Shown here in pieces: positions 49,760 through 60,880 of a DNA stretch of 64,000 bases. Position numbers and translations under genes: made by a program. This stretch comes from Pseudoscleropodium purum. Lineage: Eukaryota > Streptophyta > Bryopsida > Hypnales > Brachytheciaceae. The stretch lies in NCBI GenBank assembly GCA_963969395.1, contig OZ017797.1, positions 14,880,001 through 14,944,000 on the forward strand, written 5' to 3'. Each line of letters opens with the position of its first letter. The stretch's first letter is position 1. Below the pieces are notes generated by a model, which saw only the letters and a list, made by a program, of their open reading frames with translations, was not told the DNA's origin and searched no databases.

Positions 49760-51260
49760 TTTGACCTTCATGTAAGGTATGGCCCATTTTCACAGTCTGT
49801 TTACAACGCGTCCTTTGATTGATGATGCCCTTATACCCACGCATAACTTACTTGAGTGGACACTGGCTGCACCCCCACTCTGGGAAGCCACTGAAAAGCA
49901 TTTCAGAGATGACCATGTTCCAAGCCAACAATTTCATTGGCAGATTTCCAAGGGACAAGGAAAGCCGAAGGAACTGAGAAATTTGTCTGAAAACGTGAAA
50001 AAGAAAATGGTAAATAATCAGCAAGTAATGATTTCATCATGTGACCTTGGCCTTGGCCTTGCTCAAAACTTTAGGCCTTGCCTCAAAACTTTTGGGAGGA
50101 CCTCATAAGCACGATCTAGTATCTAGATACTTGTGAGTCCACCAAAAAAATTCCACGTTGAAAAAAAATCTGATTATGTTTTTCATTGCTTGGTTTTCGT
50201 TGCCCCAGCCATTTGCTGTCTCATTATTTCGGTTGCCCACATTCTTAGCTTTGTATCATCATCCGCTTTCTTTTTGGAGATCACAATAAAGAACAGAGGT
50301 CATAGAAATACGTGTGGCTTGGGATGTAAGTTAATGGCCTGGGGTGGGGGTCTTACACCCACAGAATCCACAAGATATAACCTCCACAAAGTGATCATCA
50401 TCAATAATTTTATAGAGCGGTTCTCTTTATCCAGTCTTTGCAACTGAAACAACTGCCAAACTCTTGTCTCATTCCATTTTTTTCTGGAGTTTGGGTGCTA
50501 AATGCGAGCTTGACGATGCAGCAAAAGTGGATTGTTTTACTTTTTTTTCTTTTCAAGATTAATATTCCATGCAGATTCCTTATAGAATAGTGCCAGCCTG
50601 GATTTGAGAAAAAATAAAAAAGAGGATTCATGCATGCATGCATGGAATCCATCATTCATTGGCTGCTTTCCCGAACGAAATTTCAACAACTTAAATCAGA
50701 TCTTTCTAATATATCTTGTGCACTCAGTATCAACACTCCAAGACCACATAAACTATTACAGACAGGGTCACAGAAGTCCACACCATCGCAGTGCGTGCAA
50801 GAACTTCTTGAAAAGTAGGACGGATGAGCTAGAGCCATGAGCGAGCTCAAAAAAGTGCACTCCAGAAGCCTGTCTAGACAATGAATAGAACCTCAGCATA
50901 TACAGAATGTACAACGCACTAATACACGAAGCTTAGAAACATGGAAATTGAAATTAGGACACACACATATGAGATGAAAAATCTACGCATTGAACTTTGT
51001 GCTTTCAGTTTCAAACTTCTTGCATACAATATTCAAACTAAGGTAGGTACTCCCAAAACCACATTTTTTTTTGCTATTGGGCCTATTTGCTATTATTAGA
51101 TTGATCAAATTTTCATATGTTCTTCTTGGTAAGTAAAAGGATGTTCCAACACACCAGAGAACATGGCATCTGGATACTATATGCAAAAGTTATTAAGGAA
51201 CAAAATTTGGTTTTAAAAGCGTTTCTTCCACATAGGTACAACATTGACTTTGGAGATGTA
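49760..51260. other. Low-copy, less AT-rich island
   Basis: It has no repeat match in the window. An ATG-started frame of 109 codons lies at 49779-50108 on the plus strand, with peptide pieces LLEWTLAAPPLWEATEKHF and SQQFHWQISKGQGKPKEL. It has no recognised domain and is rated a weak gene candidate. A TTCATGCATGCATGCATGG tract with overlapping CATGCATG (RY-type) motifs lies at 50628. This may be a remnant of a gene or promoter. Confidence 0.3.
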
Positions 51261-51264
51261 CACA

Positions 51265-51420
51265 TAATATAGTCTAGTGTGCCCTGTGCTGTTGCCACAG
51301 TCAAAACAAAAGAAAAAATAATTTTCTAATTTTTTTTTAATTCATAAAAACTTCAAAGTTCAATAACATTCATGCCTTAGGTCGGAATGCCACGAAACCA
51401 AGCCCGTGCAAACCTCTTTG
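51265..51420 (+). repeat. D repeat, copy 2
   Basis: TAGTGTGCCCTGTGCTGTTG, then AATAATTTTCTAATTTTTTT and CATGCCTTAGGTCGGAATGC match 63882-64000 closely. Confidence 0.75.
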
Positions 51421-52831
51421 CCAAGGGCTTTTTGACGATATCAAACACGTGAATGAAAGATGCACGGTCTGGCCGTCTGGGAGATCTCAATGTAACAAAC
51501 AAACAAACAACCTAACTTAATAGAGGGAATGGTTGTTTAAGGTCAATGACACATTTGGGTGTACCTACCTTGGTACATGCTTGGACTTCCAACTGAAGCT
51601 TAGCTGGGATATGCATGTATATGACTGAAATAACATAAGGTAGTTGATCCATTTTCAACTACTTAAGTAATTACACACATTTGGAATACATGTTTTTTGA
51701 GTGGGAGAATTTTCCCACCCCTTACAGAATAGAGTTTGAAAGGATTCCATAACTTTTCAAAAATATGTTTTTCAAAAAATTATTTTTCAAAAATATAATT
51801 ACTATGATTTTTTAGCTAAAGATTTTGCTTGCCTATATTGGTCATGTAGGTCTTCCTATTTCCAACCACAAGTTAGTTGCAAGTTGACCAAGATGTGATT
51901 GCAATATTGAGAGTCTTGCAACCAATTGTAATGCACCACAATTGTGCTAAAAATCGCACTATACCTAATCACTACTCAATTCTTTACCTGCAGAGAAAGA
52001 AAGAGAACAATCTACATAACCAAAATGAGGGGGAGATCAGAAATGAGTTAGCTACTATACTTCACTTATCTACACACAATTAATGGCAAATGCGCAAAGT
52101 AGCTCTTCCTACCCAATAAACAAAGTATAAGGAATAGAGGCTAAAGGAAGAGAAAAGAGAGGCTCGTGACAATCATTGCAATTTTGAATGAATACTTTTG
52201 CATGAGGATACAATTTAATAATTGTTTTTTTGAATTTATTATCTAAATTGTTATCATGAAAATCTCCTAATTAACATGGTAAAGTCACTTACACTGATTC
52301 ACATCTACAGAACTTATTGAGAAAAAACCAAAGGTTCATGTTTTTTTATCATTTCTAATAACACACTTTCAAAATGCATATTTGACTGAACAAGGAACTC
52401 AAAACTTGAATTAAATGAATCCATAACTTCAATCAAATGAGGCTATATTGAATTTAATTCTCTATTTTGTTCAATCTTCTTCATTCGGCTATAAAACCAA
52501 TTAGAATATGCTAGGAGGGCTTTGCAATTGAATGCTCATTTGAATTCATTAAGTTATAACTAATCTAATGGTCTACATTTCACTTTGTTTTTCATGCAAC
52601 TTCAATAAGTTGGATGAATATAACATTGTTTCTAACCTTTGTATCTCTTATTCTATAACTCTAAGATTTTATTACAAATTTGACTTTGTAACAGTGCAAC
52701 ATGCATGAACCAACAAAATATGATGCATGTGCTATTTTCATTTTTTTTGCTAAGGTTCACTACTAGTAAAATATACATATGTGGTCAACCTAAATCATAT
52801 TAACATAAGTATTTGGTCAACCTAAACTAAA
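51421..52831. other. AT-rich DNA without recognised feature
   Basis: ACAAACAAACAAAC lies near 51495. No gene is recognised. Confidence 0.5.
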
Positions 52832-54128
52832 GTGTACTCAACTTCATCTTATTGAAGTGCAATCCAATAGATAATTTGGATCTATTATAAAAAATAGGTT
52901 TATCTTTAAGAAGTGTAGTTCAAATACTACTCCATATGTGGTTTCTACTTTAAGGTGTCTTATGGCTTTCAAAGTGTACTTGAAGAAATACTTTACATAT
53001 AGTTACTAATTGAGGTAGCTACATCTTTTCAAAGAGTATTTGAAGTGATCATATAGATGTATTGTTTAATTAAGGCCACTTTTACTTTCCAAAGTAAAGT
53101 TCCATTGATCATCCACATGTAGTGTATAATGAAGCTAACTTTAACTTTAGAAGTCAAGTTCAATTGATAATTTTGAGGCACCTAAATCCTAAACCCTTCC
53201 TAATTCCTATCATTCTTTTAATGTTGTTTTGATAGAGGTTCATGTAATGTTGCTATGAATTGTAGAAGCTTTTGCAGTTATCAAAGTCTTGCAACTTCGA
53301 TTGTAAACATGGTGTCTACAGGGAGCTCTAATTTTGATGATCATCTTAAGATCATAGGGAGTTGGTTTGTATACAATTGGATGTGGGAGTATTTGTTAAT
53401 GTATACAAAATTGGTTGTTTTTGTTGGTGGGATTTCAAGGGCCTTTAAAGACGGTTTCCTTGTTTTTGTTGACACATTGAACCAAATGCAATATCTTAGG
53501 TAGATAGACAACATCCATGAGAGCAAGGATCATAGTTCAGATGTAGTTTTGAGAAGTCTACGTTGTCAAGAGAGTTTTGAAGACTTGTTGGTCGAGAATG
53601 CAAAAGATAACTTTCAACAAGCTCATTAGAGTTTGGGCTTCTTGTAGTTGTCGTTAAAGAAGGAAGCACTACAACGACCTATTGCAATATTGAAGAGCAA
53701 CCTTCAAAACTTTGAAGGACAAGAGGATAGTGAAGACTTGACACAACATGTTTGAAGGCTATTCATCAAATTCACCACCTTGGTTTGGCCCAAATTTGGA
53801 CATATGGCATTGAATCTCATTGTTGTAGATGTTGTTGCTCAACGTCAATAAGGATGGTATGCCATGTCAATTGTTTCTCGTGAAGCAGAGTTGCGGATGA
53901 TGGAGTTAGATAAAACTTTTGAACTACTAGGAGACATCAACAAAGCTTTGAAACAACCAATTGAGGATGACACCAATGCTCTACGAGCAGACAGTGATAA
54001 ACTCCAAGGTGGAAGGTGGACTTTTGTTGTGGACAAGACGGACATTAAATAGACTTGATCTCAAGTGAAGTTGATCCAAAATTTTCCTTCCAAATCTATA
54101 TATGTTGGTCTACTCAGTCTCTATAGGT
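52832..54128 (+). repeat. Left arm of a 1.3-kb near-perfect palindrome
   Basis: Each base x pairs with 108465 minus x in the right arm (54337-55633). The paired open frames that I compared (53255-53503 with 54962-55210, and 53864-54052 with 54413-54601) translate identically. The one mismatch that I noticed is T at 54114 against C on the mirrored strand. The arm carries coding-like pieces with stops between them, for example IGSWFVYNWMWEYLLMYTK and SREAELRMMELDKTFELLGD, from a protein that I do not recognise. Confidence 0.95.
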
Positions 54129-54336
54129 GGCATCAAAACCGTTAAGTCAATCTCAACAAGTACCATCTAAACGGCGAAGTTGGTCTCTATAGGTGGCATC
54201 AAAACCATCAAATCAATCTCAACAGGTGGCATCAAAACCATCAAGTCAATCTCAACAAGTGCCATCTAAACCATGAAGTCGGTCTCTGCAGGTGGCATCA
54301 AAATCTATAGAGACTAATTTGGAAATTATCAATTGA
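54129..54336 (+). repeat. Palindrome spacer with 66- and 33-bp repeats
   Basis: GGCATCAAAACC recurs with offsets of 66, 33 and 66 bp (C at 54131, 54197, 54230 and 54296). The units contain AAGTCAATCTCAACAAGT, GCCATCTAAACC and GGTCTCTATAGGTGG. The spacer is not part of the palindrome. Confidence 0.85.
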
Positions 54337-55633
54337 ACCTATAGAGACTGGGTAGACCAACATATATAGATTTGGAAGGAAAATTTTGGATCAACTTCAC
54401 TTGAGATCAAGTCTATTTAATGTCCGTCTTGTCCACAACAAAAGTCCACCTTCCACCTTGGAGTTTATCACTGTCTGCTCGTAGAGCATTGGTGTCATCC
54501 TCAATTGGTTGTTTCAAAGCTTTGTTGATGTCTCCTAGTAGTTCAAAAGTTTTATCTAACTCCATCATCCGCAACTCTGCTTCACGAGAAACAATTGACA
54601 TGGCATACCATCCTTATTGACGTTGAGCAACAACATCTACAACAATGAGATTCAATGCCATATGTCCAAATTTGGGCCAAACCAAGGTGGTGAATTTGAT
54701 GAATAGCCTTCAAACATGTTGTGTCAAGTCTTCACTATCCTCTTGTCCTTCAAAGTTTTGAAGGTTGCTCTTCAATATTGCAATAGGTCGTTGTAGTGCT
54801 TCCTTCTTTAACGACAACTACAAGAAGCCCAAACTCTAATGAGCTTGTTGAAAGTTATCTTTTGCATTCTCGACCAACAAGTCTTCAAAACTCTCTTGAC
54901 AACGTAGACTTCTCAAAACTACATCTGAACTATGATCCTTGCTCTCATGGATGTTGTCTATCTACCTAAGATATTGCATTTGGTTCAATGTGTCAACAAA
55001 AACAAGGAAACCGTCTTTAAAGGCCCTTGAAATCCCACCAACAAAAACAACCAATTTTGTATACATTAACAAATACTCCCACATCCAATTGTATACAAAC
55101 CAACTCCCTATGATCTTAAGATGATCATCAAAATTAGAGCTCCCTGTAGACACCATGTTTACAATCGAAGTTGCAAGACTTTGATAACTGCAAAAGCTTC
55201 TACAATTCATAGCAACATTACATGAACCTCTATCAAAACAACATTAAAAGAATGATAGGAATTAGGAAGGGTTTAGGATTTAGGTGCCTCAAAATTATCA
55301 ATTGAACTTGACTTCTAAAGTTAAAGTTAGCTTCATTATACACTACATGTGGATGATCAATGGAACTTTACTTTGGAAAGTAAAAGTGGCCTTAATTAAA
55401 CAATACATCTATATGATCACTTCAAATACTCTTTGAAAAGATGTAGCTACCTCAATTAGTAACTATATGTAAAGTATTTCTTCAAGTACACTTTGAAAGC
55501 CATAAGACACCTTAAAGTAGAAACCACATATGGAGTAGTATTTGAACTACACTTCTTAAAGATAAACCTATTTTTTATAATAGATCCAAATTATCTATTG
55601 GATTGCACTTCAATAAGATGAAGTTGAGTACAC
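54337..55633 (-). repeat. Right arm of the 1.3-kb palindrome
   Basis: This is the reverse complement of 52832-54128. The outer edge falls at GAGTACAC. The flanks differ immediately outside (CTAAACTAAA on the left, ATTACAAAGG on the right), and no target-site duplication is visible. Confidence 0.95.
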
Positions 55634-55688
55634 ATTACAAAGGGGGTGCATCTTCTTAGCCTATCTAAGGTTAGCTAAAAATGTCATG

Positions 55689-55792
55689 TTAACTCCTAAA
55701 GTTTATTGACTATGGTTTCTCCAAAAACGCTCCAAAACTGCCATTCTTAAAACAAGTACTGTGGTTGAATTATTTTATAACACATCACATCA
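55689..55792 (-). mobile_element. TTAA-element copy 6, terminal fragment
   Basis: TTAA at 55689-55692, then CTCCTAAAGTTTATTGAC and CAAAAACGCTCCAAAACTGC, the reversed right end of the family. The match fades near 55790. Confidence 0.55.
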
Positions 55793-56553
55793 GATGATAT
55801 TTGTAAATTTTGGCATGTAATGGTTTGATTCTACAGTATTCCCAATTGCATGCACTTTGCAACCAAAAATGTTTGCTTGAGACCTATTGGCTTCTGGGTT
55901 AAAGAGCTCAATTCACCACTTACACTTCATAAATTCCTTAGCAAAGAGGATCGTAGACTTTTATTGGTACTGCTGACAGAGTGAAACAAACCTAAAGCCT
56001 GCCAGATTTTCAAGATGGATCAAACTGATATCAAATAAGCCCAATCTAAAAACTGGAGAGAATACCCTAAACCACGTAGAAAGAGTGAGAATTGCAATCC
56101 GTCCAGCAAATCACAATTCAATAACGAGGTTCACAACGTTACAATAGCACAAACTCTGTGCAAGCCAAAATTGAGACACAGCCGAAATACTATCACTTGG
56201 CTTGTTCTCCAAACCATTCCTACTCCTCAATCTTAAGTTTAACAGCAGTATAAGTCGCAGAATAAGTGTGAACTGACCAGATCCCACAATGATACTTCAT
56301 ATCAATGAATGGGTTGTGTCTATGGTCTAGGCTCTTCATGGTCTATGGTCCATGCAAGAATCTCTTGTATTCTACTGTATGTACTGCAATGCACTAAGCA
56401 TATACTGTACGACACACAAACTGACCACCAGAATTTCTTCTACATAGCAGATGAAGAAGCAAACAAAACTAACCTGATTTTGTCCAGATTCAACATAAAA
56501 CTAGGCTTTGAAGCGCAGTCTCTTGCTACTGTGGGGGAAAATCCATGATACCA
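55793..56553. other. 3' flank of the ankyrin gene
   Basis: The base composition is more balanced than in the repeats around it, and no repeat family used elsewhere in the window matches here. It probably contains the 3' untranslated region. The nearest minus-strand AATAAA that I see is at 55964-55959, about 590 bp beyond the stop, which is far, so the true poly(A) site is not settled. Confidence 0.3.
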
Positions 56554-59467
56554 CTAGGTTTCTGTTTGCTCAGTATTCACCTTCTCGACGGCAGCATTCA
56601 ACCGGACCTGGGCTGGAGAATTTGGGTCAGCCAAGTCTGCGGGATACTGCATTTCAAGGATATAGATTAGCACAAATTTACATTATTGCTCAGTTCATCT
56701 GAAGAACAGTACACTGGTTGTGCTCATAGACTGATATTACAAATGAGGACTCTGATGAGCATATATACCTGTCCTACAAGATTTAAGATCTTTGGATTTG
56801 CTCCCGAGTCTAGAAGCATCTGCACAACATCCGAATGATTGCCCCTAGCTGCGTGATGCAAAGGCTGCATAATCAACCAAAACAATAGTTTAGTTTCAAG
56901 CAAGTACTGCAGTGAAAGACACCCTGATATTTAGCAATTCAGGACAGGGGGTATTCCAAATTTCCAAATTGTGAAGATGTATTATAAAATGCAGCTTAGA
57001 ATAATAATATAATGATGACTTCTAAAAAGAAGTTGTAAAATGTGATCCATAGATCATATCCAAAAGCTTAGATCTACAATTAACAATATTATTCAATAAA
57101 ATTTGAAAATCCTGATTTGCAAATTTTCACAAGATCTTTTTTCCTTTAAAATCAAATTGGTAAGTAAGTTCTACTTGTGTCGTGGTTTTTAAAATTTCTA
57201 TTTTACTTGTCAATTATTCAAATCATTTATGAAAAGGAAAAAGTAACTTCTTGAATGGGAAAAGTAACATTTTGACATAGTTGTACTCTTTTAACCATGG
57301 AACAATCCCAAAGAAAAGTTTTTAGAGCTCTAATGTGCAGTTGTTAGAGAATTAACGCAAGATTCTATAATCATCTAGACGGATGGAAAAAACAAAATTC
57401 TGCGTGCTTGCGCCATGTTTTCATCTGCTGTTCAAAATTTGAATGCCTAGTCCTTGAGGGGTTAGATACTGACAAGCGCAAAAATTCAATAGTACATGCT
57501 GCGAAGGACCTGACTTGCGGAACGCTGAACAATACTTACACGAAAAAATCATGAAAGAAACAGAGACGAACATCTAGTTCAACTTAGGACTTGTGTAAGC
57601 ATCATATGGCTGTAATACCCTGAGCAACATGAATGGAGTATTTTCTTTGATTATGCATTCAAAATCGACATTGAAAGTTTACAGAAACACTTCACCCAAG
57701 GCTCCAGGTTGTTATGTTATAAAGGTTTCAACAACGAGAGAGAAATGTATACCGTATCACCATCGATGTCAAATGAGTCCAGAACACGTTTAAGCTGTTC
57801 CTGGCTTTTGGCAGCACGAAGCAACATGCTCACAATCTCCCTGTAACCTGCAAAATAAAAAGAATGAGCCCAGACAAGTAAAATTAGAAAAAGCTCGCTC
57901 TAGAACTGATAGTGACAATTAAACAGAACTAAACCATATCATTCAGGTCAGAAAGACAATGAAAAAACTCTCTAAGTAACCTTAAATAATTAAGAATATT
58001 AAGATACATTTTCACTACCTCCTGCACACGCATCGTGCAGAGGTAGTCCTCCATCCTCGTCTCGAACTTCGATACTCGCACCAGCTGCAAGCAAAATCTG
58101 GCACCCCACCCCACTCCTTACAACTTCCAAAAGGACATGTCGACTATACAGCTCCAAGGCACATTACAATTCAAGTCGAAATGAACTCTGAAAGAAATTC
58201 GAGACCTCTATTCAAATCTCGCTATCAGGTACCATGGGGATACTAGGGGTGAATGTTTGATGTATAAATGTACACTAATCATACAGTGAAATGATTAGTG
58301 CAAAGGATGATAAGATTTAGTTAATTTCAACTGGAGGAGATTAAATTGAAACTCATCAGTCTAATATAAATCTCCTGTAGCTGGGATTGGACAACTCTGG
58401 TCATCCTCCGCTTAAACACTAGCCATGGCAATAAAAATAGTCATTACAGAGTATAAATAATATTCATTCATTCAAACATCCATACATGGTACCTGACACT
58501 CTGATGAGCAATCTGAAGTATCATAAGCATTCAACAGACCACATCAGTTGATATCACTTTCTGAGCATCAAATTTACACGACCCCGCGATTGAGCATAAC
58601 CTTTACAACCACGATAAAAAAATCCTCGAAAACTCAACACGAATGTGACTTCCACGGTACCTGTACGCAAGCAAGATGACCGTAAAGACTAGCAATGTGA
58701 AGTGGTCTATCGCCATCTTCGCCCTCACAATCAACGCCGCTCGTGAGGTTGCCTGCAAATCGTGCACCAACTCTCACCATCAGCTCAAAGAACAATCTAA
58801 CAATCTATCAATAAAGAATTAGCAACCGAATTCAGAACTTAAAACATAGATGAGATCTGCTCTCAAACACATTACGATTCGCGATGCGACAAGTGTAAAT
58901 TAAATATCATAATTAGCTCGAATCAAACCAATCAGAACCCCAGACCGCCTGATAAACCAAGATTAGGGTTTCACAAACACTGCACACTGCAACTTCTGAT
59001 CATGTTTTTCACAAGCCACATCCAAAAAGCCAATCCAAGATGCCAATCCAAGAACTCAATCCAAGAAGCCAATGCTTCTTCGACACATCTTTCCAATCTT
59101 TCCAAAATTCTCAAAATCCACGATCCAAAAAAACTCGAAAAATTAGAAAATACGAGAATTCAAATTAGGTCATTTCCAAAAACCACAAGCGCCTTCCAAG
59201 ACGTAGATCTAATTCAGAGGAACAGAGTGCGCATGAAATTTGTGCGTACGAAAGCTCCCAAATCACGAAGTGGCGCAAAATGAAAATATGGGAGAGAGCT
59301 CCGAGAGAGGAACCTAGCGCAGTGGAGAGAGCCTGAGCATCCCCGTCCTCAGTCGCGCTCATCACAGCCTGCACATCCTCGGGCACCACGGCTTCCAGAT
59401 GCAGATTGTCACCCTCGTGCCCTGTTGCGATACCGTCCTCCTCCTCCATCGTGTGAGGAATAGCCAT
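56554..59467 (-). CDS. Ankyrin-repeat protein, six exons, ~202 aa
   Basis: Exons in transcript order: 59467-59314, 58752-58661, 58097-58019, 57847-57753, 56864-56769 and 56646-56554. All five introns (561, 563, 171, 888 and 122 bp) are GT-AG, and the six exons join in frame to a TAG stop, 609 nt in all. The N-terminus (residues 1-62) is acidic and includes VPEDVQAVMSATEDGD, which looks like a capping helix. Three ankyrin repeats follow: residues 63-96 (core RPLHIASLYGHLACVQILL), 97-136 (LPLHDACAGG, with a longer, degenerate second helix) and 137-178 (TPLHHAARGNHSDVVQMLL). The C-terminus ends EKVNTEQTET. Ankyrin repeats are protein-binding scaffolds. I see no catalytic domain, membrane segment or signal peptide, so a soluble adaptor is likely, but the partner is unknown. 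Small plant and fungal ankyrin proteins of similar length exist (for example Yar1-like), and that assignment is a guess. The chosen ATG at 59467 has G at -3 and G at +4. The same frame stays open further upstream, with ATGs at 59623 and 59701. Confidence 0.9.
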
Positions 59468-59775
59468 CTCTAGAATGGGGATTGAAAAGCGTATCAGTAA
59501 GACACAGATGGCGATGGATCCCCCGACGCGAGAAAGCTCAAGAGGGGCTGTAGTGATGGCAAATGCCTTCGGGAGAGCTCTTGGAATTCCAGCCTGCGAA
59601 GCTGCGAGTGCTCCCTTTGCCATTCTCTTTCTTTGGTGCTTCTCGTCCGTCACAAGACGACGATCGTCCGAATGATGAACGTTCGTCCGTGGATGGGTCA
59701 TTTTACAACTTCCATTAACTGAGAACACTTACTATTTTTTAAATATGAACTCTTTTATTGAATCATATTGGAAAA
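59468..59775 (-). promoter_or_regulatory. 5' leader and possible core promoter of the ankyrin gene
   Basis: On the minus strand a TATA-like TATTTAAA lies at 59745-59738 and a CCAAT at 59771-59767, about 25 bp further upstream. A start site some 30 bp downstream of the TATA-like motif would fall near 59705. The segment 59700-59470 is more GC- and CpG-rich than its surroundings. It is open in the frame of the first exon, with ATGs at 59701 and 59623. The 59623 ATG also has a good context (A at -3, G at +4). The segment may therefore be untranslated leader, or it may encode an Ala/Ser/Arg-rich N-terminal extension. A TTCTAG just before the 59467 ATG could also be the acceptor of a leader intron. 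Confidence 0.3.
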
Positions 59776-59955
59776 TGAAAGGAGATTACAACGCACTTAA
59801 TGTGAATGATTTAGAAATTGTATGAAACACAATGACAATGAGCTGAAAAGAGAGAAACAAAATTGGGCAATTAATTAATAAGCCCCCATTAGTCCCCTAG
59901 AATGAGAACTATTCATTTTTTTAAATAAAAATTACAAAACCCCTTCCCCAACCGT
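59776..59955. other. AT-rich intergenic DNA upstream of the ankyrin gene
   Basis: No recognised feature. Confidence 0.4.
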
Positions 59956-59959
59956 TGAT

Positions 59960-60017
59960 CTCCAAAAAATTAAAAAAAATTAAAAAAAATTAAAAAATTA
60001 AAAAAAAATAAAAAAAT

Positions 60018-60054
<37 letters not shown>

Positions 60055-60059
60055 AAAAT

Positions 60060-60100
<41 letters not shown>

Positions 60101-60116
60101 TTTATTTATTTATTGA
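59960..60116. repeat. Self-complementary (AAAAT)n / (TTTA)n simple sequence
   Basis: About 95 bp of A-runs separated by T or TT pass directly into about 55 bp of TTTA repeats. The two halves can pair to a long hairpin. Confidence 0.95.
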
Positions 60117-60420
60117 GATATGTACTAGGATATGTATTGGAATACGTGCTGGGATATATGTTGAATGTGTTGGGATATGTATTCAGATACTGGGATATAT
60201 ATCCCATATTCATTGGCAAGTTTTCTTGACTTGTCAAATTATAAAGAGGGGGAGGGAAGGAGGGATGAATTGAATAAAATTTAATTTATATTATCTCTAA
60301 TTGGGGGAGGTAAATTATGAAAACAAAATTTTAAAAAGGAAACCAAATCTTGAGCTTATTGTGATAGTTTGTCTCAATGAGCTCAAAAGAGACACTTGTG
60401 TCTCAAATGTAGGATGATAC
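60117..60420 (+). repeat. S repeat, copy 3, with terminal hairpin
   Basis: GGATATGTATTGG-type repeats lead to CCCATATTCATTGGCAAG, a purine-rich GGGGGAGGGAAGGAGG block, an AT-rich block and a hairpin at 60350-60386 (TTGAGCTTATTGTGA, loop, TCTCAATGAGCTCAA). Confidence 0.6.
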
Positions 60421-60880
60421 TTATGAAACTATGGTATAAAAATTCAAAGAATTATTTGTGGATGTATAAAAAAAAAAAACTTCATTCTCTTCATTCTAAA
60501 AGTATATTTTGTTATTTTCCTAATTGATTTCTAAATGATTTATTAGAGACCTTACAAAAATGAATGCAATTATTACCATCCATTTAGGCACTTTGGGCTT
60601 AACCCTACAGCGCTCCAATGTCTCAATTGTAGACAATGAATAGAGAGTTTCTAGGGACTTTTTTTACTACAAAACTTTTCATTCTTCCAAGGGAGGTCTT
60701 TTAAATAGGATTGTTTCTAATTTAATCAAAGCTAATGCCAATAGGACATTGCAATATAAACACAAGGACAAAAGAAATAAGACTCCTTTATCCTTTATCA
60801 CTAGGTTATTCTCACAAGGTAATCTAATTACTCAATTTGACACTCTACTTAAATAGACACAAAGGAATATAGTAGCTCCC
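60421..60880. other. AT-rich DNA without recognised feature
   Basis: I see no gene or delimitable repeat. Confidence 0.5.

Noticed and set aside
54413..55210. Minus-strand frames in the right palindrome arm as separate genes
   Set aside because: They are mirror copies of the frames in the left arm and are interrupted in the same way.
59475..59675. Plus-strand frame opposite exon 1 of the ankyrin gene
   Set aside because: It is antisense to the more plausible first exon and leader, and has no recognised motif.
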